From positions 1 through 43,574 of the forward strand of contig NZ_JASCOZ010000021.1 of assembly GCF_029960115.1 (NCBI RefSeq): a stretch of 43,574 nucleotides of DNA, given 5' to 3'. The notes beneath the pieces are model-generated. The model searched no databases. It saw nothing but the letters and a program-made list of their open reading frames with translations, and was not told the DNA's origin. This DNA comes from Stenotrophomonas sp. PS02289 (GTDB taxonomy: Bacteria > Pseudomonadota > Gammaproteobacteria > Xanthomonadales > Xanthomonadaceae). The first letter of the stretch is position 1. Every line of letters begins with the position of its first letter. Below, one piece after another: positions 17,281 through 26,331 of this stretch. The position numbers and the translations under genes are program-made.

Positions 17281-17378
17281 CGGAGAATGGAAGGCCATAG
17301 CAGGGATGATGGATGGAGGCAGGATCAGCCTCCCGCTGTTCCCGGGGCTGCGTCCATCAGGGCGTGGCCCTTTTTTTT
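17281..17378 (+). ncRNA. Candidate small RNA ending in a strong terminator
   Basis: Plus-strand region between the yegS start and the orphan gene at 17398-18000, both on the other strand. It holds hairpin 1 (GGAGGC/GCCTCC, 17315-17333, loop AGGATCA) and hairpin 2 (11 pairs, 17345-17355 with 17360-17370, loop ATCA) followed directly by eight T residues at 17371-17378. No plus-strand gene precedes the terminator, so an independent short transcript is the simplest explanation. TCCATC in hairpin 2 is complementary to GATGGA, present twice upstream. The 5' end is a guess; I find no convincing promoter. A short peptide gene is an alternative. Confidence 0.45.
17345..17378 (+). terminator. Orphan Rho-independent terminator
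   Basis: An 11-bp GC-rich stem including three G-U pairs, a 4-base loop and a T8 tract, read on the plus strand. It does not follow any plus-strand gene; see the candidate small RNA. On the minus strand there is no T tract, so it does not serve the gene at 17398-18000. Confidence 0.75.
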
Positions 17379-17397
17379 GCCGCACGATGCTGTGTCT

Positions 17398-18000
17398 CTA
17401 GGGGGCTCGCGTGAGTGTTCCGGCCCAACGCTGTGCCGAGGCGTAGCCGAGCCTGTAGCCCTCCACGAAATGAGGGTGCAGGTGCTCAATGCGCACCAGG
17501 GCATTTGCTGCACCGTGCTCATAGCCTTGGAACTGCCCCTCCAGAAACAACGCGTCAAGCGCGGGCTGGTTCAGGGTGGGCCACGCCGTGTCACCCGCCA
17601 GTGGGCGGGCCGGCTCAGACCGCATCGTCTCCAGCGCGATCCAGGTCAGCGCTGCCCTTGCCAGAAACTGCAGACAGGGTGACCACATGTCTTCGCCGGT
17701 ATATGCGCCTACTTGCGTACGCTCACGATAGGCATCGGGCGCAGAGGGCAAGGTCAATGCCGTTGACGATTCCGCGTTTACAACCGTCATCAGCATGGAG
17801 CGCAACGCCGTGGCCGCAAGGTCCGCGGCGTAGGGCATCAGGGCCCTGGCGGAAGGGCCGACCAGCGCCAGCGCATGCGAAGGCTCGACGTTGGCCACGT
17901 AATCAATCGCGCGGCACGTGCCCGAAACCGCCATGTCCGTCGCACGCGACGCCAGGGCAGTCGTGGCGTTGGCGAGAGCGAGCGCCACCGGATAGGGCAT
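17398..18000 (-). CDS. Hypothetical protein, no recognised family
   Basis: 200-residue Ala-rich protein starting at ATG 18000 (MPYPVALALANATTALASRA) with GAGG 6 bases upstream. I recognise no domain. Predicted mostly helical with amphipathic stretches, no signal peptide and no clear membrane helix. The last third (EGQFQGYEHGAANALVRIEHLHPHFVEGYRLGY) looks like a compact folded segment rich in aromatic and His residues. It stands alone; gaps on both sides are 100-200 bp. Confidence 0.7.
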   Translation of the reverse strand: MPYPVALALANATTALASRATDMAVSGTCRAIDYVANVEPSHALALVGPSARALMPYAADLAATALRSMLMTVVNAESSTALTLPSAPDAYRERTQVGAYTGEDMWSPCLQFLARAALTWIALETMRSEPARPLAGDTAWPTLNQPALDALFLEGQFQGYEHGAANALVRIEHLHPHFVEGYRLGYASAQRWAGTLTRAP

Positions 18001-18104
18001 CGGAACCTCACGATCATAAAAGGGAGCGCCGATTATGCGTGCGCCCCCCAAAGGCACCAGAGGCAATAGCGACAGCGAGAAACTGTCACATCAACTTCAG
18101 CGTC

Positions 18105-18593
18105 CTACCCCTGGGCGAACGCCCTCAACGCATCCCCTTCCAGACGATAGACCGTCCATTCGCTCTGCGGGCGCGCGCCGGCAGCTTCATAGAATTTGAT
18201 GGCCGGCTCGTTCCAGTCCAGCACCGACCACTCGAAGCGGCCGCAGCCTTCAGCCACGGCCTGTCGCGCGATGTGCTGCAGCAGCGCCTTGCCGGCCCCG
18301 CTGCCGCGGCTGGCCGGGCTGACGTACAGGTCTTCCAGGTAGATGCCGTTGCGGCCCAGCCAGGTGGAATAGTTGTAGAAGTACACCGCGTAGCCGATGG
18401 CCGCACCGTCGGCTTCGCAGATCAGCGCGCGCGCTTTTGCACCAGCACCGAACAGGCTTTCACGGATGCCCGCCTCGTCGGTCTGCACCGACGATTCAGC
18501 CTTTTCGTAGATCGCCAGCTCACGGATGAAACGCAGGATCAGCGTCGCATCGTCGGCGGTGGCTTCGCGGATCAGCACGCCGGTGGCTGCCAT
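18105..18593 (-). CDS. GNAT-family N-acetyltransferase (diamine acetyltransferase-like)
   Basis: 162-residue acetyltransferase. The GNAT core is visible: IREATADDATLILRFIRELAIYEKAE at the N terminus, the strand GIYLEDLYVSPASRGSGAGKALL with the acetyl-CoA loop RGSGAGK, and WSVLDWNEPAIKFYEAAGA. The EKAE segment and LEDLYV motif resemble spermidine/spermine and thialysine acetyltransferases, so a polyamine-like substrate is plausible but unproven. Its ATG is 2 bp after the rpe stop, so the two are probably cotranscribed. Confidence 0.9.
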   Translation of the reverse strand: MAATGVLIREATADDATLILRFIRELAIYEKAESSVQTDEAGIRESLFGAGAKARALICEADGAAIGYAVYFYNYSTWLGRNGIYLEDLYVSPASRGSGAGKALLQHIARQAVAEGCGRFEWSVLDWNEPAIKFYEAAGARPQSEWTVYRLEGDALRAFAQG

Positions 18594-18595
18594 GA

Positions 18596-19273
18596 TCAGC
18601 CCCGCGCCTTGGCCACGTTGCGACGCATCTGTTCGATGACGTCCTTGTAGCTGATCGGTGCATTGAAGATGGCCGAGCCGGCCACGAAGGCGTCAGCACC
18701 GGCGGCCGCGATCGCGCCGATGTTGTCGGCCTTGACCCCGCCGTCGATCTCCAGGCGGATGTCGCGACCGCTGGCATCGATCTTCTCGCGCACCACGCGC
18801 AGCTTGTCCAGCGCCGAGGGAATGAAGGCCTGGCCGCCGAAGCCCGGATTGACCGACATCAGCAGCACCAGATCGAGGTCATCCAGCACCCAGTCCAGCA
18901 CGTCCACCGGGGTGCCCGGATTGAGCACCAGGCCCGGCTTGCAGCCCAGCGAGCGGATCAGCTGGATGGTGCGGTGCACGTGGCGGCTGGCTTCGGGATG
19001 GAAGCTGATGTAGGTGGCCCCGGCCTCGGCGAAGTCGGGAATGATCCGGTCAACCGGCTCCACCATCAGGTGCACGTCGATCGGTGCGGTGATGCCGTGC
19101 TTGCGCAGCGCCTGGCAGACCATCGGACCGATGGTCAGGTTGGGCACGTAATGGTTGTCCATCACGTCGAAATGCACCCAGTCGGCACCGGCGGCAAGCA
19201 CGTTGTCCACTTCCTCGCCGAGGCGGGCGAAGTCGGCGGACAGGATGGAGGGGGCGATGATGCAGTTGGACAT
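18596..19273 (-). CDS. rpe: Ribulose-phosphate 3-epimerase
   Basis: Interconverts ribulose 5-phosphate and xylulose 5-phosphate in the pentose phosphate pathway. A 225-residue TIM barrel starting [21 protein letters not shown], with metal ligands H34 and D36 (WVHFDVMDN), H67 (DVHLMV) and the aspartate of LEIDGGV; the phosphate loop is near GGVKADN and GSAIF. The ATG at 19273 matches the family N terminus. It precedes the GNAT gene by 2 bp; the upstream J-protein gene ends 38 bp before it. Confidence 0.96.
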   Translation of the reverse strand: MSNCIIAPSILSADFARLGEEVDNVLAAGADWVHFDVMDNHYVPNLTIGPMVCQALRKHGITAPIDVHLMVEPVDRIIPDFAEAGATYISFHPEASRHVHRTIQLIRSLGCKPGLVLNPGTPVDVLDWVLDDLDLVLLMSVNPGFGGQAFIPSALDKLRVVREKIDASGRDIRLEIDGGVKADNIGAIAAAGADAFVAGSAIFNAPISYKDVIEQMRRNVAKARG

Positions 19274-19310
19274 GGCCAGGGCCTTGCAGAAGGAAGAAGG
19301 GATGGCAGCG

Positions 19311-19643
19311 CTAGCTGCGCTTGCGCAGGGTCTTGATGCGGTCGTAGGCGGCATTGAGCTGGCGCGACTTGCGCTCGGCCTGCTGGCGCAGCTCCGGGGC
19401 GGCCCCCACCACCTTGTCCGGGTGGTACTGGGAGATGAGCCGGCGATAGGCCAGGTCGATCTCGGCGTCGGTGGCCTCGGAGGTCAGCCCCAGCTCGCGG
19501 TAGGGGTTTTCCCTGTTCAGCCGGAACCAGTCGGCGTCAAAGGCATGGCCGATGAGCAGGCCGATCACCGCCCCGAACAGGGGATTGGGCCGGAACAGCA
19601 GGGCTCCAGCGATGAATCCGAGCAGTTTTCCGTACCAGCGCAT
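19311..19643 (-). CDS. DjlA-like membrane J-domain protein (short)
   Basis: 110-residue co-chaperone for DnaK. The N-terminal segment [33 protein letters not shown] is a DjlA-type membrane anchor with Gly-rich packing. The rest is a J domain (about 45-110) with the invariant HPD in [10 protein letters not shown]. The central TerB-like domain of E. coli DjlA is absent. I chose ATG 19643, which gives the family N terminus; an ATG at 19679 adds 12 residues. It probably recruits DnaK to the inner membrane. Confidence 0.85.
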   Translation of the reverse strand: MRWYGKLLGFIAGALLFRPNPLFGAVIGLLIGHAFDADWFRLNRENPYRELGLTSEATDAEIDLAYRRLISQYHPDKVVGAAPELRQQAERKSRQLNAAYDRIKTLRKRS

Positions 19644-19787
19644 GGTCGTCGGGGCGGCCGCTTGAAAAAGGTGCTCCATTTTACGTCACAGCGGGCCCAA
19701 CCCGCTTTACACTAGGCCGCCCGCTGTCTGGCGGGCCCGTCACCGGGTGCCCTGGACAGCTGTCTCGACGAAGCCTCAGGAGTGCCC

Positions 19788-20714
19788 GTGCCGACCACGT
19801 TGTTGCAATCCGATCTCCCCGGCCTGCCCTTGCGCCATCGCGGCAAGGTGCGTGATGTTTTCGACATTCCGCGCGACCGGCTGCCCGCCGGCACCCCGCC
19901 GGGGGAGTACCTGCTGATGGTCGCCACCGACCGTCTGTCGGCCTTCGACGTGGTGCTGCCGGACCCGATTCCCGGCAAGGGCGAAATGCTCTGCCAGGTC
20001 TCGAACTTCTGGTTCGCCAAGACCGCGCACCTGATGCCCAACCACCTGACCGGCATTGATGTCGCCAGCGTCCTGCCCGAAGGCGTGGACCCGGCGCTCT
20101 ACGCCAAGCGCGCGGTGGTCACCCGCAAGCTCAAGCCGGTGCCGGTGGAAGCCATCGCCCGCGGTTACCTCATCGGCAGCGGCTGGAAGGACTACCAGCG
20201 CACCGGCAAGGTCAGCGGCATCGAACTGCCCGACGGCCTGCGCCAGGCCGAGCAGCTGCCGGAGCCGATCTTCACGCCGTCGACCAAGGCGGCGGTGGGC
20301 GACCACGACGAGAACATCGACTTCGACGCGATGGTCAAGGCGGTAGGCGTGGACCTGGCCGAGCGCGTGCGCGATGCCACCCTGCGCATCTACAAGTTCG
20401 CAGCGGATTACGCCCGCGAGCGCGGCATCATCCTGGCCGACACCAAGTTCGAGTTCGGCACCGATGAAGACGGTCGCCTGTACATCATGGACGAGATGCT
20501 GACCCCGGATTCGTCGCGCTACTGGCCGGCCGATCAGTACGAGGTGGGCACCAGCCCGCCGAGCTACGACAAGCAGTTCGTCCGTGATTACCTGGAAACG
20601 CTGGACTGGGGCAAGACCGCCCCGGGCCCAAGCATTCCGGCCGACATCATCGAACGCACCCGCGCCAAGTACGCCGAGGCGCTGCAGCGTCTGGCCGGCA
20701 TCAGCGTGGATTGA
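19788..20714 (+). CDS. purC: Phosphoribosylaminoimidazole-succinocarboxamide synthase
   Basis: SAICAR synthase of de novo purine synthesis: ligates aspartate to CAIR with ATP. The 308-residue product has [13 protein letters not shown], the conserved [46 protein letters not shown] and [14 protein letters not shown]. It is the long form common in Xanthomonadaceae, compared with about 237 residues in E. coli. The GTG at 19788 is preferred over the GTG at 19782 because AGGAG lies 5 bases upstream and the N terminus ([19 protein letters not shown]) matches homologues. The Mpo1-like gene follows by 11 bp. Confidence 0.96.
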   Translation: MPTTLLQSDLPGLPLRHRGKVRDVFDIPRDRLPAGTPPGEYLLMVATDRLSAFDVVLPDPIPGKGEMLCQVSNFWFAKTAHLMPNHLTGIDVASVLPEGVDPALYAKRAVVTRKLKPVPVEAIARGYLIGSGWKDYQRTGKVSGIELPDGLRQAEQLPEPIFTPSTKAAVGDHDENIDFDAMVKAVGVDLAERVRDATLRIYKFAADYARERGIILADTKFEFGTDEDGRLYIMDEMLTPDSSRYWPADQYEVGTSPPSYDKQFVRDYLETLDWGKTAPGPSIPADIIERTRAKYAEALQRLAGISVD

Positions 20715-20725
20715 CGGAAGCCACC

Positions 20726-21214
20726 ATGTCCACCACCACTACCCAGGTTGTGCGGCCAGTTGACCGCTACTTCGCCAGCTACTCCGACGACCACCGCAAT
20801 GTGCTGAACCAGCGCATCCATGTGGTCGCGGTGCCGGCGATCCTGTGGTCGGTGGTGGGCCTGCTGTGGTGCATCCCGCCGCTGATCACCTGGTTCCAGC
20901 ACGGCGTCTGGGCCGGCCTGGCGATGTTCACCGCCTGGTGCTTCTACAACCGCCTGTCGCGCCCGCTGGGCATCGCCATGCTGGGTCAGCTGTTCGTGTG
21001 CGGCTGCGTGTGCCGCCTGCTGGAAGCGCAGATCGGCCTGGCCGGTCTGGGCTGGACCGCACTGGGCGTGTTCGTGGTGGCGTGGATCGCGCAGTTCATC
21101 GGCCACAAGTTCGAAGGGCGCAAGCCCAGCTTCCTCACCGACCTGACCTATCTGCTGATCGGTCCGGCCTGGGTGATGGCCAAGCTGTTCCGGCAGATGG
21201 GCTGGAAATACTGA
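20726..21214 (+). CDS. Mpo1-like (DUF962/YGL010w) membrane protein
   Basis: 162-residue membrane protein of the DUF962 family; yeast Mpo1 is an Fe2+-dependent dioxygenase acting on 2-hydroxy fatty acids. About four hydrophobic segments are visible (near 38-58, 60-80, 85-110 and 115-130), plus family His sites in LNQRIHVVAVP and IGHKFEGRKPSF. Starts at ATG 20726 with GGAAG 6 bases upstream. Probably cotranscribed with purC, though no pathway link is evident. Function in bacteria is inferred from the yeast enzyme. Confidence 0.85.
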   Translation: MSTTTTQVVRPVDRYFASYSDDHRNVLNQRIHVVAVPAILWSVVGLLWCIPPLITWFQHGVWAGLAMFTAWCFYNRLSRPLGIAMLGQLFVCGCVCRLLEAQIGLAGLGWTALGVFVVAWIAQFIGHKFEGRKPSFLTDLTYLLIGPAWVMAKLFRQMGWKY

Positions 21215-21590
21215 GGGGAGTGCCGGGCCATGCCCGGCATCCCAACCTGAACGAAAACGATCATCACTGGCGCTGCACGGCATCGCGCCCAGCATCGCCG
21301 TGGGTGATCCTTTTCCGACACGGCCCATTCATGTCCAGGCCAGTCGGCGTGTGCTCGGAGGCCCTGCCACTGCTGGGCCGGAGCGCTCGCAATGAACAAC
21401 CCGGGGCCAGATGCGGCAAAGCGGACGTGATTGTCCATACGGGTTTGACGGGTGCCGAATGGGGTCGATTTCGGCACTGAAAAAATGAACCACGCACGTT
21501 ACCTGCAGTTGCTGGCGTATTCGGGTATATCGGCGACAAATGACCGCCTGTTAGACTGAACAACCTGCTCGTGAATCGCGCATTCCCTGC
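21215..21590. other. 376-bp intergenic region before the Mrp operon
   Basis: Right after the Mpo1-like stop lies a hairpin (21216-21243; TGCCGGGC/GCCCGGCA plus GGGA/TCCC) without a T tract; it may be a weak terminator or a degraded repeat. A related hairpin (TGCCGGGC.. GCCCGGC) occurs near 28602-28620. The rest holds no convincing gene on either strand. The last 110 bp are A/T-richer and presumably contain the Mrp operon promoter, but I cannot identify one firmly. Confidence 0.5.
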
Positions 21591-24419
21591 ATGAATCCTG
21601 CCCTGCTCCTGCTGCTGGCCCTGCCCTTCGTGATGGCGGCCGTCGTGGCCACATTCCGCACCAGCTCCCGTGCCACCGCCGCATGGCTGGCCGCCGTCGC
21701 CCCGTTGGGCGGGCTGGCCCTGCTGGCGACGATGAGCCCGGCCGTGATGCATGGCGAGGGGGTGCGCAGCTTCAGCGAATGGCTGCCGCAGATCGGCCTG
21801 GCCTTCTCGCTGCGGCTGGACGGACTGGCCTGGATGTTCGCCGGGATGGTGCTGGCGATCGGCGCTCTGGTGGTGATGTATGCGCACTATTACCTGAGTG
21901 CCCGCGACAGCGCGCATCGCTTCTACTGCTATCTGCTGCTGTTCATGGGAGCCATGCTGGGCATGGTCCTGTCGGGCAACCTGTTGCTGCTGATGGTGTT
22001 CTGGGAAATGACCAGCATCAGCTCGTTCCTGCTGATCGGCTTCTGGTCGCACCGCCAGGACGCCCGTGAAGGGGCGCGCATGGCGCTGGTGGTCACCGGC
22101 GGTGGCGGCCTGGCCCTGCTCGGTGGCGTGCTGCTGATCGGCCGCATCGTCGGCAGCTTCGAGCTGGATGTGGTGCTGGCCGCCGGCGATGTGATCCGCA
22201 GCAGCCCGCTCTACCCCTATGCGCTGTTCCTGGTCCTGGCCGGCATCTTCACCAAGAGTGCGCAGTTCCCGTTCCACTTCTGGCTGCCGCATGCCATGGC
22301 GGCACCGACCCCGGTCTCGGCCTACCTGCACTCGGCGACCATGGTCAAAGCCGGCGTGTTCCTGCTGGCGCGGCTGCACCCGGCGCTGGCCGGCACCGAC
22401 CTGTTCTTCTACACGGTCAGCGGAATCGGCGCGCTGACCCTGCTGATCGGTGCGTGGAACGCGATTTTCCAGCACGACCTCAAGGGCCTGCTGGCGTACT
22501 CCACCATTTCGCACCTGGGCCTGATCACCCTGCTGTTCGGCCTGTCCACGCCCATGGCGGTGGTCGCCGGCGTGTTCCACATCCTCAACCACGCGACCTT
22601 CAAGGCGTCGTTGTTCATGGCCGCCGGGATCATCGACCACGAAACCGGCACCCGCGACATGCGCAAGCTGGGCGGACTGCGCCGGCTGATGCCCTTCACC
22701 AGCGCGCTGGCGATCATCGCGTCGCTGGCGATGGCCGGCATTCCGCTGCTCAATGGCTTCCTGTCCAAAGAAATGCTGTTCGCCGAGGCGATCACCGCGC
22801 AGGGCCCGGAGCCGATGCGCATCGCGGTCTCCATCGCCGCGCTGCTGGCCGGCGTGTTCGGCGTGGCCTACAGCCTGCGCTTCGTGCACGACACCTTCTT
22901 CGGCAAGGGTCCGCATGACCTGGACCGGGTCCCGCATGAGCCGCCGCGCTTCATGAAGGTGCCGGTGGAGATCCTGGTGGTGGTCTGTCTGGCGGTGGGT
23001 ATCGCCCCGGCCATCACCATCGCGCCGGTCCTCGACACCGCCGCGCGTTCGATCCTGGGGCCGGCGATGCCGACCTTCAGCCTGGCGGTCTGGCACGGCG
23101 TCAACATGCCGTTGCTGATGAGCATCGCCGGCGTGCTCGGCGGTGTGGCGCTGTACTTCGGCCTGCGCAGGTTGATCAACCTGCATGCGGTGGTGACCCG
23201 AACGATCGGACGCAACCTGTTCCACAAGCAGCTGGACCTGGTGTTTGGCTTCGCCCACGGGCTGACCCATGCGCTGGCCAACGGCAGCCTGCAGCGCATG
23301 CTGATGGCACTGGTGGTGGTGGCCATCGTGGTCGCGGCCGCGCCGTTCGTCGCCAACCCGGTGTCACCGAACTGGCCGTCGCCGCAGCCGATTCCGCTGC
23401 TCGGCTGGGTGCTGTGGGCGGTGATCGTGGTCTGCTCGTTCGGCGCGCTGTTTGTGTACCGGCAGCGCCTGCTGGCAGTGCTGGTGGTTGGCGGCGTCGG
23501 ACTGATGGTCTCGCTCACCTTCGTGTTCCTGTCCGCGCCGGATCTGGCGTTGACCCAGCTGCTGGTGGAAATGGTCACCCTGGTGCTGATGCTGCTGGGC
23601 ATGAACTATCTGCCGGCGCAGTCGCCGCCGGAGAAATCGCGCTGGCGCAAGCGTCGCGACGCGCTGATCGCCATTGTCGGCGGTGGCGGCCTGGGCGCCA
23701 TGGCCTACAGCGCGATGACCCTGCCGCCCAACACCATGGCCGGGGAGATGCTTGCCCGCGCCCTGCCCGAGGCCTACGGCGAGAACGTGGTGAACGTGAT
23801 CCTGGTCGACTTCCGTGGCTTCGATACCTTCGGTGAGATCACCGTGTTCGGCATTGCCGCGCTGGTGGTGCACGCGTTGCTGCGGCGCTCGCGCATGGCC
23901 CCCGAGCAGATCATGCCGGGCCCGCCGATCAAACTGCCGGTGCCCGCCGACCTGGCCCAGATCATGTTCCCACTGACGCTCACCGTGTCGATCTTCCTGT
24001 TCCTGCGCGGTCACAACGCGCCCGGCGGCGGCTTCATCGCCGGCCTGGTGCTGGCGGTGCCGCTGCTGATCCAGTACGTGATCCAGGGCACGGAGTCGGT
24101 CGAGTCGCGCTTCGGCTTCGACTACATCCGCTGCATCGGCGTGGGCCTGCTCATCGCCATCGTCAGTGGCTGTGCGTCGATGCTGTTCGGGGTGCCGTTC
24201 CTGACCAGCGGCCACATCGACCTGGAGCTGCCGCTGATCGGCACCGTTCCGCTGGCCAGCGCGATCGGCTTTGACACCGGCGTCTATCTGGTGGTGTTCG
24301 GTGGCGCGATGCTGATGCTGTCGATGATGGGCACGATCAAGCCGCACCGCACCCGCAATGCCCGCAAGGGCGAGATCGATCCCAACCGCCGTTCGGCCCT
24401 GACCGGGGAGATGCACTGA
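21591..24419 (+). CDS. mnhA: Mrp-type Na+/H+ antiporter subunit A (A-B fusion)
   Basis: 942-residue subunit of a multi-protein cation/proton antiporter (Mrp/Mnh/Pha, CPA3 family). The N-terminal part is NuoL-like, with the essential Glu in FWEMTSISSFLLIGFW and the Lys in FTKSAQFPFHFWLPHAMAAPTPVSAYLHSATMVKAG. Residues about 775-930 correspond to the separate MnhB/MrpB subunit (RGHNAPGGGFIAGL and YLVVFGGAMLML), so A and B are fused, as in PhaAB of Gram-negative bacteria. ATG 21591 is the first gene of a six-gene operon; its stop overlaps the mnhC start by one base (TGATG). Confidence 0.95.
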   Translation: MNPALLLLLALPFVMAAVVATFRTSSRATAAWLAAVAPLGGLALLATMSPAVMHGEGVRSFSEWLPQIGLAFSLRLDGLAWMFAGMVLAIGALVVMYAHYYLSARDSAHRFYCYLLLFMGAMLGMVLSGNLLLLMVFWEMTSISSFLLIGFWSHRQDAREGARMALVVTGGGGLALLGGVLLIGRIVGSFELDVVLAAGDVIRSSPLYPYALFLVLAGIFTKSAQFPFHFWLPHAMAAPTPVSAYLHSATMVKAGVFLLARLHPALAGTDLFFYTVSGIGALTLLIGAWNAIFQHDLKGLLAYSTISHLGLITLLFGLSTPMAVVAGVFHILNHATFKASLFMAAGIIDHETGTRDMRKLGGLRRLMPFTSALAIIASLAMAGIPLLNGFLSKEMLFAEAITAQGPEPMRIAVSIAALLAGVFGVAYSLRFVHDTFFGKGPHDLDRVPHEPPRFMKVPVEILVVVCLAVGIAPAITIAPVLDTAARSILGPAMPTFSLAVWHGVNMPLLMSIAGVLGGVALYFGLRRLINLHAVVTRTIGRNLFHKQLDLVFGFAHGLTHALANGSLQRMLMALVVVAIVVAAAPFVANPVSPNWPSPQPIPLLGWVLWAVIVVCSFGALFVYRQRLLAVLVVGGVGLMVSLTFVFLSAPDLALTQLLVEMVTLVLMLLGMNYLPAQSPPEKSRWRKRRDALIAIVGGGGLGAMAYSAMTLPPNTMAGEMLARALPEAYGENVVNVILVDFRGFDTFGEITVFGIAALVVHALLRRSRMAPEQIMPGPPIKLPVPADLAQIMFPLTLTVSIFLFLRGHNAPGGGFIAGLVLAVPLLIQYVIQGTESVESRFGFDYIRCIGVGLLIAIVSGCASMLFGVPFLTSGHIDLELPLIGTVPLASAIGFDTGVYLVVFGGAMLMLSMMGTIKPHRTRNARKGEIDPNRRSALTGEMH

Positions 24420-24799
24420 TGGAACTGGCCCTGGCAAGTGCGATTGGCGTCCTGGCCACGATCGGCATCTACCTGCTGCTGCGCGCACGCAGCTTCGATG
24501 TCATCCTGGGCATGACCTTCCTGTCCTATGCGACCAACCTGCTGATCTTCGCCGGCGGTCGGCTGGTCAGCGGCAAGGCCCCCGTGTTGAAGGAAGGTGT
24601 GGCAACCAACCTGGGCAACTACACCGACCCACTGCCGCAGGCGCTGGTGCTCACCGCCATCGTGATCGCCTTTGCGATGACCGCCGTGAGCATCGTGCTG
24701 GCCATGCGCAGCCGCAGCGACAACCACAGCGACCATGTGGACGCGCACGAGGAAGAACCGGCACCTGACACCGCACTGGGCCGGGAGGGCGGCGCATGA
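24419..24799 (+). CDS. mnhC: Mrp-type antiporter subunit C
   Basis: 126-residue NuoK-like subunit with three hydrophobic helices (about 3-22, 28-47 and 75-98), the family segment GIYLLLRARSFDVILGMTFLSYATNLLIF, and DPLPQALVLTAIVIAFAMTA. The acidic C-terminal tail (HVDAHEEEPAPDT) is on the cytoplasmic side by family topology. Its stop overlaps the mnhD start (ATGA). Confidence 0.94.
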   Translation: MELALASAIGVLATIGIYLLLRARSFDVILGMTFLSYATNLLIFAGGRLVSGKAPVLKEGVATNLGNYTDPLPQALVLTAIVIAFAMTAVSIVLAMRSRSDNHSDHVDAHEEEPAPDTALGREGGA

Positions 24800-26331
24800 A
24801 CCACGCGGTGATCCTGCCCATTCTGATCCCCTTGATCGGCGCGGCGCTCTCGCTGTTCGTGGAACACCGGCGTTATGGCCCCAAGGTGCAGCGCACGGTC
24901 GCGTGGACCACGCTGGCAGCACTCGCGGCCGCCGTCGCGCTGCTGTTCTCGCGTACCGCCGATGGCAGCATTGCCGTCTATCTGCTGGGCGACTGGCCCT
25001 CGCGCCTGGGCATCGCGCTGGTGGCCGACCGGCTCTCGAGCTGGATGCTGCTCACCACCCTGCTGCTGTCCATTGCCTGCCTGCTGCATGCCTGCTCGGG
25101 CTGGGACCGGCGTGCGCCGCACTTCCACGCGCTGTTCCAGTTCCAGCTGGTCGGTTTGAACGGTGCGTTTCTGACGGGCGACATCTTCAACCTGTTTGTG
25201 TTCTTCGAGGTGATGCTGATCGCCTCGTATGGGCTGCTGCTCAGCGGCGGCCGCAGCCTGCGCATGCGCATCGGCCTGCACTACGTGGTGTTCAACGTCA
25301 CCGCCTCGACGCTGTTCCTGATCGCCCTGGGGCTGCTGTACGCCACGCTGGGTTCGCTCAACATGGCGGAGCTGTCGCAGCGCATCGCCGAGGTGCCGGC
25401 CAGCCACCTGACCCTGACCAAGGCCACGCTGGGCCTGCTGCTGCTCGTCTTCTGCAGCAAGGCGGCGCTGATGCCCCTGTACCTGTGGTTGCCGGAAGCG
25501 TACGCGCGCGCGCCCGCCGCCGTGGCGGCGCTGTTTGCGATCATGACCAAGGTCGGCCTGTATGCGGTACTGCGGGTCAGCTCGCTGTGGTTCGGGGAAG
25601 GTGCCGGCCCGATGGCGGGCTACGGCAGCCAGTGGTTGCTGTGGGCCGGCGTGGCCACGTTGATCCTGGGCGGGCTGGGCGTGCTGGCGGCTGCGCGTCT
25701 GCGCGTGCTGATCTCCTATCTGGTGGTGGTCTCGGCAGCGACCCTGTTCATCGCCTTTGCGATCCGCACCCCGCAGGTGCTGTCTGCCGGCCTGTATTAC
25801 CTGCCGCACAGCACCTTCGTGGCCGCTGCTCTGTTCCTGATCGCCGACTTGATCCGCCGTCGTCGCGGTGGGGCCAGTGACCGCAAGGAAGTGATCGCGC
25901 CGATGCCCGGCAAACAGACCCCGGCGGTGCTGTTCCTGATTGCCGCGGTGTCGGTGGCCGGGCTGCCGCCGCTGTCCGGCTTCCTGGCCAAGGCCGCGCT
26001 GCTGGCCGGCATGCCGGCGCAGTACACCGCGCTCGTGTGGAGTGCGGTGCTGATCAGCAGCCTGATGGTGATCGTGGGCATCACCCGCGGCGGCGTGCGC
26101 CTGTTCTGGCGCGTGCCGGTCGCTGAAGAGGGCGTGCCCGCCCCGCGCAAGGCCCCGACCCGCACCGTGGAGCTGTTCGCCGCCAGCCTGCTGCTGGTCT
26201 ACGGCATCGGCATGGCGGTGTTTGCCAACCCGCTGATGGGGTACACCGACGCCATGGCCACCCAGCTGCTGCAGCCTCAGGACTACGTGGGTGAGCTGCG
26301 CGCGACCACGCCGGAGATCCGCCGCCCATGA
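24796..26331 (+). CDS. mnhD: Mrp-type antiporter subunit D
   Basis: 511-residue NuoN-like proton-channel subunit with about 14 hydrophobic segments. Family residues are visible: the Glu in FNLFVFFEVMLIASYGLLL and the Lys in FCSKAALMPLYLWLPEAYARAPAAVAALFAIMTKVGLYA. Starts MNHAVILPILIPLIGA at 24796, overlapping mnhC by 4 bases, and overlaps mnhE by 4 bases. Confidence 0.95.
   Translation: MNHAVILPILIPLIGAALSLFVEHRRYGPKVQRTVAWTTLAALAAAVALLFSRTADGSIAVYLLGDWPSRLGIALVADRLSSWMLLTTLLLSIACLLHACSGWDRRAPHFHALFQFQLVGLNGAFLTGDIFNLFVFFEVMLIASYGLLLSGGRSLRMRIGLHYVVFNVTASTLFLIALGLLYATLGSLNMAELSQRIAEVPASHLTLTKATLGLLLLVFCSKAALMPLYLWLPEAYARAPAAVAALFAIMTKVGLYAVLRVSSLWFGEGAGPMAGYGSQWLLWAGVATLILGGLGVLAAARLRVLISYLVVVSAATLFIAFAIRTPQVLSAGLYYLPHSTFVAAALFLIADLIRRRRGGASDRKEVIAPMPGKQTPAVLFLIAAVSVAGLPPLSGFLAKAALLAGMPAQYTALVWSAVLISSLMVIVGITRGGVRLFWRVPVAEEGVPAPRKAPTRTVELFAASLLLVYGIGMAVFANPLMGYTDAMATQLLQPQDYVGELRATTPEIRRP

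Noticed and set aside
21215..21480. Possible gene on the minus strand in the gap before the Mrp operon
   Set aside because: The frame at 21148-21477 overlaps the Mpo1-like gene and has no ribosome site or recognisable domain.
21264..23270. Long minus-strand open frame (668 codons) opposite mnhA
   Set aside because: It is the antisense shadow of a clear Mrp antiporter gene; its translation is rich in Gln, His and Arg without domain features, as expected from the reverse of GC-rich membrane-protein codons.
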